A stretch of 39,116 nucleotides of DNA from Lachnospiraceae bacterium (GTDB lineage: Bacteria; Bacillota; Clostridia; Lachnospirales; Lachnospiraceae), in assembly GCA_021770755.1 (NCBI GenBank), contig JAETQI010000041.1, positions 1 to 39,116 of the forward strand. Direction: 5' to 3'. Positions 24,725 through 32,426 of this stretch are shown piece by piece. Positions within the stretch are counted from its first letter, which is position 1. Each line of letters opens with the position of its first letter. Below the pieces are notes generated by a model, which was given only the letters and a program-made list of their open reading frames with translations, made no database searches and was not told where the DNA came from. Both the position numbers and the translations under genes were made by a program.

Positions 24725-26671
24725 ATGGAAAGGAATGTCAGAATAACGTGGCAGTATAAAGATAACGGGACGTTTGCGCTGCTCTGGGGAGACACTGCGG
24801 TCCTGACAGGCTACGCAAAAGCGTATCATGTCGACGGCAGGGGGATCGACACCAGGACAGCAGTCTTAAAAAAGCAGGAAATGACGCATGGGGAAAGCGG
24901 ACAGGTACTTACATTTCATGCGGAAAACGGTCTGTGCCTGACACAGCGCCTGTCCTTTTCTGACGACGGCGCACCGGTCGTCTCCTGCGCGCTGTCCGCC
25001 CAGGACGGACAGCCGGTGGAGACGAACCGGCTTCTGCCGCTGATCGCGGAGGGGCTGGGAGACAATGCGCCCAGGATATGGAAGAGCATCTGGAGCAAGA
25101 TGCTGCTGGTTCCCTACGACAATACGATGTGGCTGCGCTACGAGGCACAGCCGCTGCGCGCGGGGCGAAAGAGCTATGATATGACCGTTCTGTTTCAGGA
25201 GGACAGCAGGGAGGGGCTGCTGATCGGTGCTGCTGATTTCTCTGTGTGGAAGAATGTCATCATCTGCTCGGGAACCGATGCGAAGAGCTTTTGGGTACAG
25301 AGCGGCATCGCGGACGAGGGGACGCACGATGGCGTCCCACACGGCAGCCTCATCGGGGCGAGCGTGGAATCCGCGCGTTTTTATGTGCTGTATGGCGCAG
25401 ATTACAGGAGTATTCTCGAGGATTACGGCGATCTGCTGGCGGAGGAAGGCGGTCATCTGACATGGACGGAGGGCGTGCCGTTTGGCTTTAATAGCTGGGC
25501 GGGACTGGCATTCCGGCTGAACGAGTACAATTTTCGCAAGACCGGGCAGTTTGTGCGCGGAGCGCTTCGGCCGGAAGGCTATGAGAATCAGGGACTCACT
25601 TATATGAATCTGGACGCCGGGTGGAGTGTCATCCCGGAGGAAAACCTGACATCGCTCGTTCAGGAGCTGCACGGGAGCGGCCAGAAGGCGGGGATCTACG
25701 ATTCGCCCTTTGCCTTTTTTGGCAAGGACGAGGACATTGAGAACGAGATCCCGGGCGCGCCGGGCCATCGGTTTTCGGAGATCCTGCTGCGGGATTCCGA
25801 CGGAAATCCGCTTGCCCGGGTGGACGGGGCGATCCCTCTCGACGTGACGCATCCCGTCTGGCGGCAGCAGATGGAGTGGAAGCTGTCCCGCTTTGTGCGG
25901 TGGGATTTTGATTATGTGAAGCTTGATTTTATGACGCACGGCGGCATGGAGGGGTGTCATTATGACCGGAATATCCGCACCGGGCGGCAGGCCATCGAGA
26001 CAGGGTATCGTCTGATCGCCGGATATCTGTCGCCTGAGCGGATCGGAAAGCCATTTTTTATCAGTCTTTCCATTGCGCCGCTGTTTCCGTGCGGTTTTGG
26101 CCATGCGAGGCGGTTCTCGTGCGATGCGTTCGGGACGAACGAGGACGTGGAGTACGTGCTCAACGCCCAGACCTACGCATGGTGGCAGAGCGGTCGGCTG
26201 TATGCGTTCAATGATCCGGACCATATCTGTCTGCTAAAGGGCGTCTTCACGGACAGGGACAGCCTAGAGGGGGAGGCACGGGCGCGCTACACCTCGGCGG
26301 TGATCGCCGGCACGGTGATGATGCTCAGCGATGATTTTGAGCGTCCCGAGGCTTGCAGCCGGGCAAAAAAGCTGGCGACGAACCGCGATGTGAACGCGCT
26401 CGCCGCATCGCGCGTGTCCTTCTGTCCGGTGGAGTCTGCGGGTGCTTCCGCGTCGGCAGCGTTCACAGCTACGGTGGACGGGAAGCAGTGTCTGGCGCTG
26501 TTCCACTGGCGGGAAGGCGATGAGACGGTGCAGGTGGAATGCGGGCGTGCGGGGATCCGCCCGGGAATCTGTTACAAGGAGCTGTGGAGCGGGGAGCAGA
26601 TGCAGGATGCGGACGGCGTCCTTAGCTGGAGAGCGCACGGCTGCGATGCGGTGCTGCTGCGGGAAATATAG
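24725..26671 (+). CDS. Divergent clan GH-D glycosidase (alpha-galactosidase-like)
   Basis: A 648-aa, probably cytoplasmic glycoside hydrolase related to GH36/GH27. An N-terminal beta-rich domain is followed by a TIM barrel with FNSWAGLAF, YMNLDAGWS and the nucleophile-type motif YVKLDFMTHGG (Asp401). A candidate acid/base Asp467 lies in RRFSCDAFG. Both differ from the KWDMNR and CSDNTDA motifs of the gene before it, so it is a paralogue with probably different substrate or linkage. Its specificity (alpha-galactose, alpha-N-acetylgalactosamine, other) cannot be stated. AAAGGAG precedes the ATG, 27 bases after the alpha-galactosidase stop, and a terminator follows. Confidence 0.8.
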   Translation: MERNVRITWQYKDNGTFALLWGDTAVLTGYAKAYHVDGRGIDTRTAVLKKQEMTHGESGQVLTFHAENGLCLTQRLSFSDDGAPVVSCALSAQDGQPVETNRLLPLIAEGLGDNAPRIWKSIWSKMLLVPYDNTMWLRYEAQPLRAGRKSYDMTVLFQEDSREGLLIGAADFSVWKNVIICSGTDAKSFWVQSGIADEGTHDGVPHGSLIGASVESARFYVLYGADYRSILEDYGDLLAEEGGHLTWTEGVPFGFNSWAGLAFRLNEYNFRKTGQFVRGALRPEGYENQGLTYMNLDAGWSVIPEENLTSLVQELHGSGQKAGIYDSPFAFFGKDEDIENEIPGAPGHRFSEILLRDSDGNPLARVDGAIPLDVTHPVWRQQMEWKLSRFVRWDFDYVKLDFMTHGGMEGCHYDRNIRTGRQAIETGYRLIAGYLSPERIGKPFFISLSIAPLFPCGFGHARRFSCDAFGTNEDVEYVLNAQTYAWWQSGRLYAFNDPDHICLLKGVFTDRDSLEGEARARYTSAVIAGTVMMLSDDFERPEACSRAKKLATNRDVNALAASRVSFCPVESAGASASAAFTATVDGKQCLALFHWREGDETVQVECGRAGIRPGICYKELWSGEQMQDADGVLSWRAHGCDAVLLREI

Positions 26672-26696
26672 AGGTGAGCGACGGCTGTGCGAGGAT

Positions 26697-26740
26697 ATAA
26701 GCATCTTACTTTGGACGGTAGGGATGCTTATTTCTTTTTA
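26697..26740 (+). terminator. Intrinsic terminator of the sugar operon
   Basis: ATAAGCATC (26697-26705) pairs with GATGCTTAT (26723-26731), followed by a T-rich tail TTCTTTTTA. It lies 25 bases after the glycosidase stop and should end the transporter-glycosidase transcript. Confidence 0.7.
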
Positions 26741-26746
26741 TGCACA

Positions 26747-26820
26747 CGGGCACCCAGAGGAAGATTGTCAGCATACGCTGACGGGTGCCCGGCGCGCGGT
26801 AGGGGAAGATGGTTCTTCCC
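26747..26820. repeat. Further hairpins behind the terminator
   Basis: A 9-base repeat CGGGCACCC (26747-26755)/GGGTGCCCG (26783-26791) encloses an inner GTCAGC/GCTGAC stem (26767-26782). A separate GGGAAGA/TCTTCCC hairpin lies at 26803-26820. Neither has a good T-tract. The two-tier stem could be a structured RNA or a remnant of a mobile repeat. With the terminator before it and the ychF leader after it, this fills the 351-base gap without genes. Confidence 0.5.
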
Positions 26821-26884
26821 TGCTCGATTGATTGTCTATTCAGGCAGAAAATTTAATTTGATTATTCCAAAATGACGGATGATA

Positions 26885-26893
26885 TGCTATAAT
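26885..26893 (+). promoter_or_regulatory. Extended -10 promoter for ychF
   Basis: TGCTATAAT gives a perfect -10 hexamer (26888-26893) with an upstream TGn extended element. The -35 region at the right spacing (TTCCAA) is poor, as expected for extended -10 promoters. It predicts a transcript leader of roughly 125 bases before the ychF ATG. Confidence 0.65.
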
Positions 26894-26918
26894 ATAAGCT
26901 TGTATCAGACTCTTTTTG

Positions 26919-27004
26919 TTGGAGAACAACAGAAAGGAGCTGCCTTAAAAATTGTGTAGTAAAATATAGAGAAAGGCAGAAATCCTTTAAATATAAGGAT
27001 TTCT
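26919..27004 (+). promoter_or_regulatory. Structured 5' leader of ychF
   Basis: The leader contains a small TTGTT/AACAA hairpin near 26919-26931, a 7-base pairing CTGCCTT (26940-26946)/AAGGCAG (26973-26979), and a perfect 10-base hairpin AGAAATCCTT (26978-26987)/AAGGATTTCT (26995-27004). The last two share two bases. The final stem ends 18 bases before the ATG, and no strong ribosome binding site is seen between, only GAGCAGG. No known riboswitch class is recognised. Confidence 0.5.
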
Positions 27005-27022
27005 GAGCAGGTATAACAAGAT

Positions 27023-28120
27023 ATGAAACTAGGCATCGTCGGACTGCCAAACGTAGGAAAGAGCACATTATTTAATTCACTGACAAAGGCAGGAGCAGAA
27101 TCAGCGAACTATCCGTTCTGTACGATCGACCCGAATGTGGGGGTTGTGACAGTGCCGGATGAGCGGATCCGGCTTCTTGGCGAGCTGTATCACACGAAGA
27201 AGGTGACGCCGGCGGTGATCGAGTTTGTCGATATCGCGGGGCTTGTGAAGGGAGCCTCCAAGGGAGAGGGGCTCGGGAACCAGTTCCTTGCAAATATCCG
27301 GGAGGTCGATGCGATCGTCCATGTGGTGCGGTGTTTTGAGGACTCCAATATCGTCCATGTCGACGGCAGCATCGATCCGCTGAGGGATATCGAGACGATC
27401 AATCTGGAGCTGGTCTTCTCTGATATCGAGATCCTGGAGCGGCGTATCGCAAAGGTGTCAAGAGGTGCGAAAAACGACAAGGCGCAGGCGAAGGAGCTCG
27501 CGCTTGCGGAGCGTATCAAGGCACATCTCGAGGAAGGAAAACTGGCAAAAAGTTTTGTGACAGAGGACGATGAGGAAATTTTGTGGAGAAATGGGTATAA
27601 TCTATTGACAGACAAGCCTGTTATCTTTGCGGCAAATGTGACAGAGGATGATCTTGCAAACGACGGCGCGGACAATGATGGCGTAAAGGCGGTCCGGGAT
27701 TATGCGGCAGGAGAAGGCTTTGAGGTCTTTGTGATCTGCGCCCAGATCGAGCAGGAGATCGCGGAGCTTGACGATGACGAGAAAGCCATGTTTTTGGAGG
27801 ATCTGGGACTACAGGAATCCGGACTGGATAAGCTGATCGCGGCGAGCTACCGCCTGTTAGGTCTTATCAGCTTCCTCACAGCAGGGGAGGACGAGTGCCG
27901 CGCATGGACGATCAGGGTCGGCACGAAGGCGCCGCAGGCAGCAGGCAAGATCCACACGGACTTTGAGCGCGGTTTTATCCGCGCCGAGGTTGTCAATTAC
28001 AAAGATCTGCTGGAAAATGGCTCGCTGGCGGCAGCGAGGGACAAGGGACTTGTCGGGCTGGAGGGCAAGGACTACGTGGTAAAAGACGGGGATGTGATCC
28101 TCTTCCGGTTTAATGTATAA
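27023..28120 (+). CDS. ychF: Redox-regulated ATPase/GTPase YchF (OLA1/EngD family)
   Basis: Universally conserved Obg-family P-loop NTPase that prefers ATP and associates with ribosomes; implicated in stress responses. The 365-aa protein has GLPNVGKSTLFN (P-loop), the G2/switch segment ANYPFCTIDPNVG and DIAGLVKGASKGEGLGNQFL (G3). A coiled-coil insertion follows at about 130-180, with an altered G4 region FAANVTEDD in place of NKxD, as in the family. The C-terminal TGS domain shows ARAWTIR-like CRAWTIRVGTKAPQAAGKIHTDFERGFIRAEV. It is complete and preceded by its own promoter and structured leader. Confidence 0.97.
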   Translation: MKLGIVGLPNVGKSTLFNSLTKAGAESANYPFCTIDPNVGVVTVPDERIRLLGELYHTKKVTPAVIEFVDIAGLVKGASKGEGLGNQFLANIREVDAIVHVVRCFEDSNIVHVDGSIDPLRDIETINLELVFSDIEILERRIAKVSRGAKNDKAQAKELALAERIKAHLEEGKLAKSFVTEDDEEILWRNGYNLLTDKPVIFAANVTEDDLANDGADNDGVKAVRDYAAGEGFEVFVICAQIEQEIAELDDDEKAMFLEDLGLQESGLDKLIAASYRLLGLISFLTAGEDECRAWTIRVGTKAPQAAGKIHTDFERGFIRAEVVNYKDLLENGSLAAARDKGLVGLEGKDYVVKDGDVILFRFNV

Positions 28121-28194
28121 AGCGTGGGGATCGATCAAGCATGCAGGACAGGGTTCTTTAGAATATTTAGATTAGAATGAGGTAGGTAAAAAAT

Positions 28195-29100
28195 ATGCCT
28201 GATACAATGGGAGTCAATGATATCGCGTTTCCACATCTTGGAATTTATCTGGAAGACTTGCCGAAAAGTTTTTCAGTGTTTGGATTTGAGATCGCATTTT
28301 ATGGAGTGATCATCGGCATCGGTGTCATACTTGGCGTGCTGATGGCGGAGCGCATGGCGAAAGTTGAGGGGATGGATACAGACATCATATGGGATTTTGG
28401 CATTTATGCAGTTGTCTTTTCGGTGATCGGGGCGAGGATCTACTATGTCGTCTTTTCCTGGGACCAGTACAAGAATGACCTTCTTGGCATTTTCAATCTC
28501 CGGCGGGGCGGACTAGCCATATACGGTGCAGTGATCGCCGCATTTGCGACTCTTTTTGTATACAGCAGGATCAAGAAGCTCTCGCCCTATCAGATCGGTG
28601 ACTGCGGCGTCTATGGTCTGATCCTCGGACAGATCATAGGCAGGTGGGGGAACTTCTTCAACAGGGAGGTGTTTGGCGGATATACGGATACGCTGTTTGC
28701 CATGAGGCTGCCTGTTGACGCAGTGCGTCCGTGGGATATCACGCAGTCGCAGCTTGACGGCATGGCACTGATGGGGGATGTGAATTTCATACAGGTGCAT
28801 CCCACATTTCTGTATGAGGGCGTATGGAATCTTGGCATTTTGCTGGTCATGATCCTGTATCATAAAAAGAAAAAATATCATGGACAGATGTGTCTGTTTT
28901 ATCTTGGCGGGTATGGCATTGGACGTTTCGTGATCGAGGGGATCCGGACAGACCGGCTTCTGATACCGGGCACGCAGATCGCCGTGTCACAACTGCTCGG
29001 ATTGATATTGTTCATTTTTTCTATCGTATTAAATACAGTCATAAGGGTTCGGTTATCAAAGGCATCAGACCACACGGAGAAGGAGGACAAGATTCAATGA
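28195..29100 (+). CDS. lgt: Prolipoprotein diacylglyceryl transferase
   Basis: Integral membrane enzyme that attaches diacylglycerol to the lipobox cysteine of lipoprotein precursors, such as the two binding proteins encoded in this window. The 301-aa protein has about seven hydrophobic segments. It has the Lgt signature around GRWGNFFNREVFG and conserved upstream (RRGGLAIYGA) and downstream (VHPTFLYEGVWN, GRFVIEGIRTDRL) motifs. GAGGTAGG lies before the ATG. The stop overlaps the following GH3 start (ATGA). Confidence 0.96.
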   Translation: MPDTMGVNDIAFPHLGIYLEDLPKSFSVFGFEIAFYGVIIGIGVILGVLMAERMAKVEGMDTDIIWDFGIYAVVFSVIGARIYYVVFSWDQYKNDLLGIFNLRRGGLAIYGAVIAAFATLFVYSRIKKLSPYQIGDCGVYGLILGQIIGRWGNFFNREVFGGYTDTLFAMRLPVDAVRPWDITQSQLDGMALMGDVNFIQVHPTFLYEGVWNLGILLVMILYHKKKKYHGQMCLFYLGGYGIGRFVIEGIRTDRLLIPGTQIAVSQLLGLILFIFSIVLNTVIRVRLSKASDHTEKEDKIQ

Positions 29101-31271
29101 CAAAAGATAAGATTGAGAAGCTGATCGCGCAGCTTACCCTGCAGGAAAAGATCGGGATGATCCACGGGAACGGTTTTTTTACGACAAAAGGGGTAGAGCG
29201 GCTGGGGATCCCGCCTTTTAAGACTTCGGACGGTCCCAGGGGCGTCCGGAAGGATTTTGAGAACGATGCGTGGAAGGATATCGGACTAAGCTATGACTAT
29301 GTGTCCTATCTTCCCTGCAACACGGCGCTTGCAGCGACATGGAACAGGGCGCTGGCGCATGAGACGGGTAAGCTGCTTGGCAAGGAGACGAGAGGCCGCG
29401 GAAAGGACATGATCCTTGCGCCGGGGATCAACATCATGCGTTCCCCGCTGTGCGGGCGGAGCTTTGAGTACATGGGCGAGGATCCGTATCTTGTCTCGGA
29501 GATGGTCGTGCCGCTCGTGCAGGGAATCGAGGAGAATGACGTGGCGTCATGTGTGAAGCATTTTGCGCTGAACAATCAGGAGACCAGGCGTCTTGATGTG
29601 GACGTGGAGGTGAGTGAGCGTGCGCTTCGCGAGATCTATCTGCCGGGCTTTGAGGCGGCTGTCAGACGCGGCGGCGCAAAGGGGATCATGGGTGCTTACA
29701 ACAAGCTTCGCGGGACGCACTGCTGCCATCACGACGATCTGCTGAACAATATCCTGCGCAGGGAATGGGGCTTTGAGGGCATCACCGTGTCCGACTGGGG
29801 CGGTGTCCATGACACGAAGGAAGCGCTCATGAACGGTCTTGACATGGAGATGTCCGTCACAAGTGATTTCGACGCGTATTACATGGCGGATCCGCTGATC
29901 CGGATGATCGAGGACGGGGAAGTGGACAGGAAGAAAGCGCTCGCAAAGATCGACGAGAAGGTGCGCCATATCCTGAATGTCATGAATAAGCTCCACATGC
30001 TGGACGGGGAGCGCAGTGCAGGCGGATATAACGATTACGATGACAAGGCAGCGCTGCGTCAGACTGCGAGGGAGTCTGTCGTCCTGTTAAAAAATGACGG
30101 GAATATCCTTCCGCTTGACAGGAAAAAGATCAGGAAGCTGCTGGTTGTCGGTGAGAATGCAAACAGACAGCACGCGCCCGGCGGCGGGAGCGCCGAGATC
30201 AAGGCGCTGTATGAGATCACGCCGCTGCTTGGCATCCAGATGCTTCTGGGCGGCAACACGGAGGTTGTATATAAGCCGGGATATTACAACGAGGATATCG
30301 GTAATATCTGGGCAAATACCGGTGAAAGTGAGAACGGTCAGGCGGACAGTCTCAATCAGGACAGTGGAACGGCGCAGGTATCATCGGAGGAAAAGACCAT
30401 ACGCCAGAGGGAGATGAATGAAAAGTATCTGCAGGAAGCGCTGGAAGCGGCAAAAGATGCCGATGCGGTTATCTATGTGGGGGGACTCACGCACGATTAT
30501 GACACGGAGGGGCAGGACAGGGCAGACATGAAGCTTCCTTATGATCAGGACAGACTGATCGCGGAGCTTCTGAAGGTGAGACCGGATACGGTCGTGACGC
30601 TTGTGGCGGGATCGCCTGTGGATATGAGTGCGTGGCTGGCTGACGTGAAAGCGCTGGTATATAGCTGGTATGCGGGCATGGAGGGCGGCATCGCTCTCGC
30701 GGAGGTTCTGTTTGGCGCGTACAATCCGTCAGGACATCTGCCGGAGACATTCCCGCTCAGCGAGAAGGACTGTCCGGCAGTGGTTCTCGGGGAATTTCCG
30801 GGCGGCGATCAGGTCGTTTATGGCGAGGATATCTTTGTGGGATACCGTTACTATGACACTTACGATGTCGCGACGGCATTTCCATTCGGCTACGGGCTGT
30901 CCTACACCGATTTCGTGATGACAGGGATCCGGGCGGAGGTCATCGAGGACACTGCGGAGAGCAAGGGAGTCAAGGTGAGTTTTGACATCTCTAATATCGG
31001 CAACCGTGCGGGGGCGGCAGTCGCGCAGATCTATGTGGCGGACAAGTGCCCGAAGGTGAAGAAGGCGGCAAAGGAGCTGAAAGCGTTTGAGAAGATCTAT
31101 CTTGAAGCGGGTGAGACGCGGGAAGTGACACTCATGCTCGAGCGCGAAGCTTTTACGTACTATGATGAGGCGTCGGGGAGCTTTCAGGCTGATGCGGGGA
31201 GCTATATGCTGATGCTCGCAAAGAATGCGGAGGAGATCGTGGATATCACGGAGATCGAGTTTGAAGTTTAG
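29097..31271 (+). CDS. GH3 beta-glucosidase
   Basis: Glycoside hydrolase family 3 enzyme that removes beta-linked glucose (or related sugar) from oligosaccharides. The frame is open from 28890 inside lgt, but homology starts at the ATG at 29097, preceded by an AGGAGG site and overlapping the lgt stop. This gives 724 aa with no signal peptide. The N-terminal TIM barrel includes TSDGPRGVR, the KHFALNNQETRR block and the nucleophile Asp233 in TVSDWGGVHD. The alpha/beta sandwich has GGGSAEIKAL and SWYAGMEGG. A C-terminal fibronectin III-like domain ends the protein. It is an unusual partner for lgt and may respond to its promoter only. Confidence 0.93.
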   Translation: MTKDKIEKLIAQLTLQEKIGMIHGNGFFTTKGVERLGIPPFKTSDGPRGVRKDFENDAWKDIGLSYDYVSYLPCNTALAATWNRALAHETGKLLGKETRGRGKDMILAPGINIMRSPLCGRSFEYMGEDPYLVSEMVVPLVQGIEENDVASCVKHFALNNQETRRLDVDVEVSERALREIYLPGFEAAVRRGGAKGIMGAYNKLRGTHCCHHDDLLNNILRREWGFEGITVSDWGGVHDTKEALMNGLDMEMSVTSDFDAYYMADPLIRMIEDGEVDRKKALAKIDEKVRHILNVMNKLHMLDGERSAGGYNDYDDKAALRQTARESVVLLKNDGNILPLDRKKIRKLLVVGENANRQHAPGGGSAEIKALYEITPLLGIQMLLGGNTEVVYKPGYYNEDIGNIWANTGESENGQADSLNQDSGTAQVSSEEKTIRQREMNEKYLQEALEAAKDADAVIYVGGLTHDYDTEGQDRADMKLPYDQDRLIAELLKVRPDTVVTLVAGSPVDMSAWLADVKALVYSWYAGMEGGIALAEVLFGAYNPSGHLPETFPLSEKDCPAVVLGEFPGGDQVVYGEDIFVGYRYYDTYDVATAFPFGYGLSYTDFVMTGIRAEVIEDTAESKGVKVSFDISNIGNRAGAAVAQIYVADKCPKVKKAAKELKAFEKIYLEAGETREVTLMLEREAFTYYDEASGSFQADAGSYMLMLAKNAEEIVDITEIEFEV

Positions 31272-31337
31272 ACAAGTATCCCTTTTGGGTGTGGCGCATA
31301 TAATAAATAAATGTGCTGCGCTCAAAGGGGATTTTTT

Positions 31338-31568
31338 ATGGTGACATACAAGGAACTGCGGAAAAAGGAAGTGATCTGTATCAAGGACTGCAGGCGGCTT
31401 GGACATGTCTGTGATCTGGAGATCGACGAATGCAAAGGGTGCATCTGCAAGATCATCGTGCCGGGCTGCAAGGGATTCTGGTCCATGCTCACGGACGACT
31501 CGGTGATCGCCATACCATACAACTGCATCAGACAGATCGGACCGGATCTGATCCTTGTGGATATATAA
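31338..31568 (+). CDS. YlmC/YmxH family PRC-barrel-like sporulation protein
   Basis: Small 76-aa protein of the YlmC/YmxH family, found in spore-forming Firmicutes and grouped with PRC-barrel domains; a precise function is not established. The visible pattern is a beta-rich sequence with RRLGHVCDLEIDECKGCICKIIVPG, then IPYNCIRQIGPDLILVDI at the C-terminus. The ATG at 31338 is selected because AAAGGGG lies 7 bases upstream; an in-frame ATG at 31311 has none. It follows GH3 by 66 bases and precedes the nrdR promoter. Confidence 0.85.
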   Translation: MVTYKELRKKEVICIKDCRRLGHVCDLEIDECKGCICKIIVPGCKGFWSMLTDDSVIAIPYNCIRQIGPDLILVDI

Positions 31569-31588
31569 TATGTAAGCGCGTGATCTGA

Positions 31589-31617
31589 TTGACAACAGCG
31601 GAAACATAATCTATACT
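31589..31617 (+). promoter_or_regulatory. Strong sigma-A promoter for nrdR
   Basis: A perfect TTGACA (31589-31594), 17-base spacer and TATACT (31612-31617) give a near-consensus promoter about 90 bases before nrdR. No NrdR-box pair was recognised in the leader. Confidence 0.8.
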
Positions 31618-31707
31618 GGGTGTATGACGGGAAATCTTGACGAACAGAAATGGTGTAGGATGTCAGCAGTACAGCGTGAGCAATGCAAATGATTCGGAGG
31701 AAACAGT

Positions 31708-32166
31708 ATGAAATGTCCGTTCTGCAATTATGAAAATACGAGAGTGATCGATTCAAGACCTGCCGAGGACAACAGCTCCATACGCAGGCGGCGCGTGTGT
31801 GATGTGTGCAGTAAGCGTTTCACGACCTACGAGAAGGTGGAGGCGATCCCGCTGGTCATCGTCAAGAAGGATGATAACAGGGAGGCGTATGACCGTTCCA
31901 AGATCGAGACAGGGGTGCTCCGGGCATGCCACAAGAGACCGGTCAGCACCGACAGCATCGAGGATCTGGTGGACGAGGTGGAGGCGGATATCTTAAACCG
32001 CGGTGAGAAGGAGATCAGCAGCCGCGTCATCGGGGAGCTGGTCATGAATAAGCTCAAGGATCTTGACGCGGTGGCGTATGTCCGTTTTGCGTCAGTATAC
32101 CGCGAGTTTAAGGACATCAACACGTTTATGGATGAACTGAAAAAAGTGCTGGGAAATGCGGAATAA
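31708..32166 (+). CDS. nrdR: Transcriptional repressor NrdR
   Basis: Zinc-finger/ATP-cone repressor of ribonucleotide reductase genes, responding to dATP/ATP. The 152-aa length is typical. The N-terminal zinc ribbon has CPFC at the start and CDVC near residues 31-34, with IRRRRVC between. The ATP-cone follows from about residue 47 (VIVKKDDNREAYDRSKIETGVLRAC). The C-terminus has YVRFASVYREFKDINTFMDEL, which is diagnostic of the family. CGGAGGAAA precedes the ATG. It is monocistronic by its flanks: own promoter before and a hairpin after. Confidence 0.97.
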   Translation: MKCPFCNYENTRVIDSRPAEDNSSIRRRRVCDVCSKRFTTYEKVEAIPLVIVKKDDNREAYDRSKIETGVLRACHKRPVSTDSIEDLVDEVEADILNRGEKEISSRVIGELVMNKLKDLDAVAYVRFASVYREFKDINTFMDELKKVLGNAE

Positions 32167-32172
32167 TAGTTT

Positions 32173-32204
32173 GGCGGCATCTGCGGATGCCGCCGTTTCC
32201 TTTA
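32173..32204 (+). terminator. Intrinsic terminator of nrdR
   Basis: GGCGGCATC (32173-32181), loop TGCG and GATGCCGCC (32186-32194) form a perfect 9-base GC-rich stem, followed by a pyrimidine tail GTTTCCTTTA. It lies 6 bases after the nrdR stop. Confidence 0.75.
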
Positions 32205-32267
32205 TCTACAGTTCCCAAACTTAGTATCTGTGTATACAATAAAGAACAAGATTGTCAAAAAAATGTC

Positions 32268-32296
32268 TTGCATTTTTATCTATATTTTTATAAAAT
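32268..32296 (+). promoter_or_regulatory. Promoter of the Opp/Dpp-type transporter genes
   Basis: TTGCAT (32268-32273), 17 bases and TAAAAT (32291-32296) lie in a very AT-rich stretch about 130 bases before the binding-protein ATG. The rest of the 260-base gap between nrdR and this gene shows no other feature. Confidence 0.5.
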
Positions 32297-32426
32297 TTAA
32301 CAGAACACAAAAGATGGTACACGCGCAGCGTGACTGTACTTTGTGCGGCGGTATGCACAGTTTGGATTGAGAATGGTGCATATTGGTTACAATTAAATAT
32401 CAGAAGAATGAAAAGGAGTAAAAGAC

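Noticed and set aside
24866-26224. 452-aa minus-strand ORF opposite the second glycosidase
   Set aside because: Shadow frame; the plus strand has catalytic motifs and a good start.
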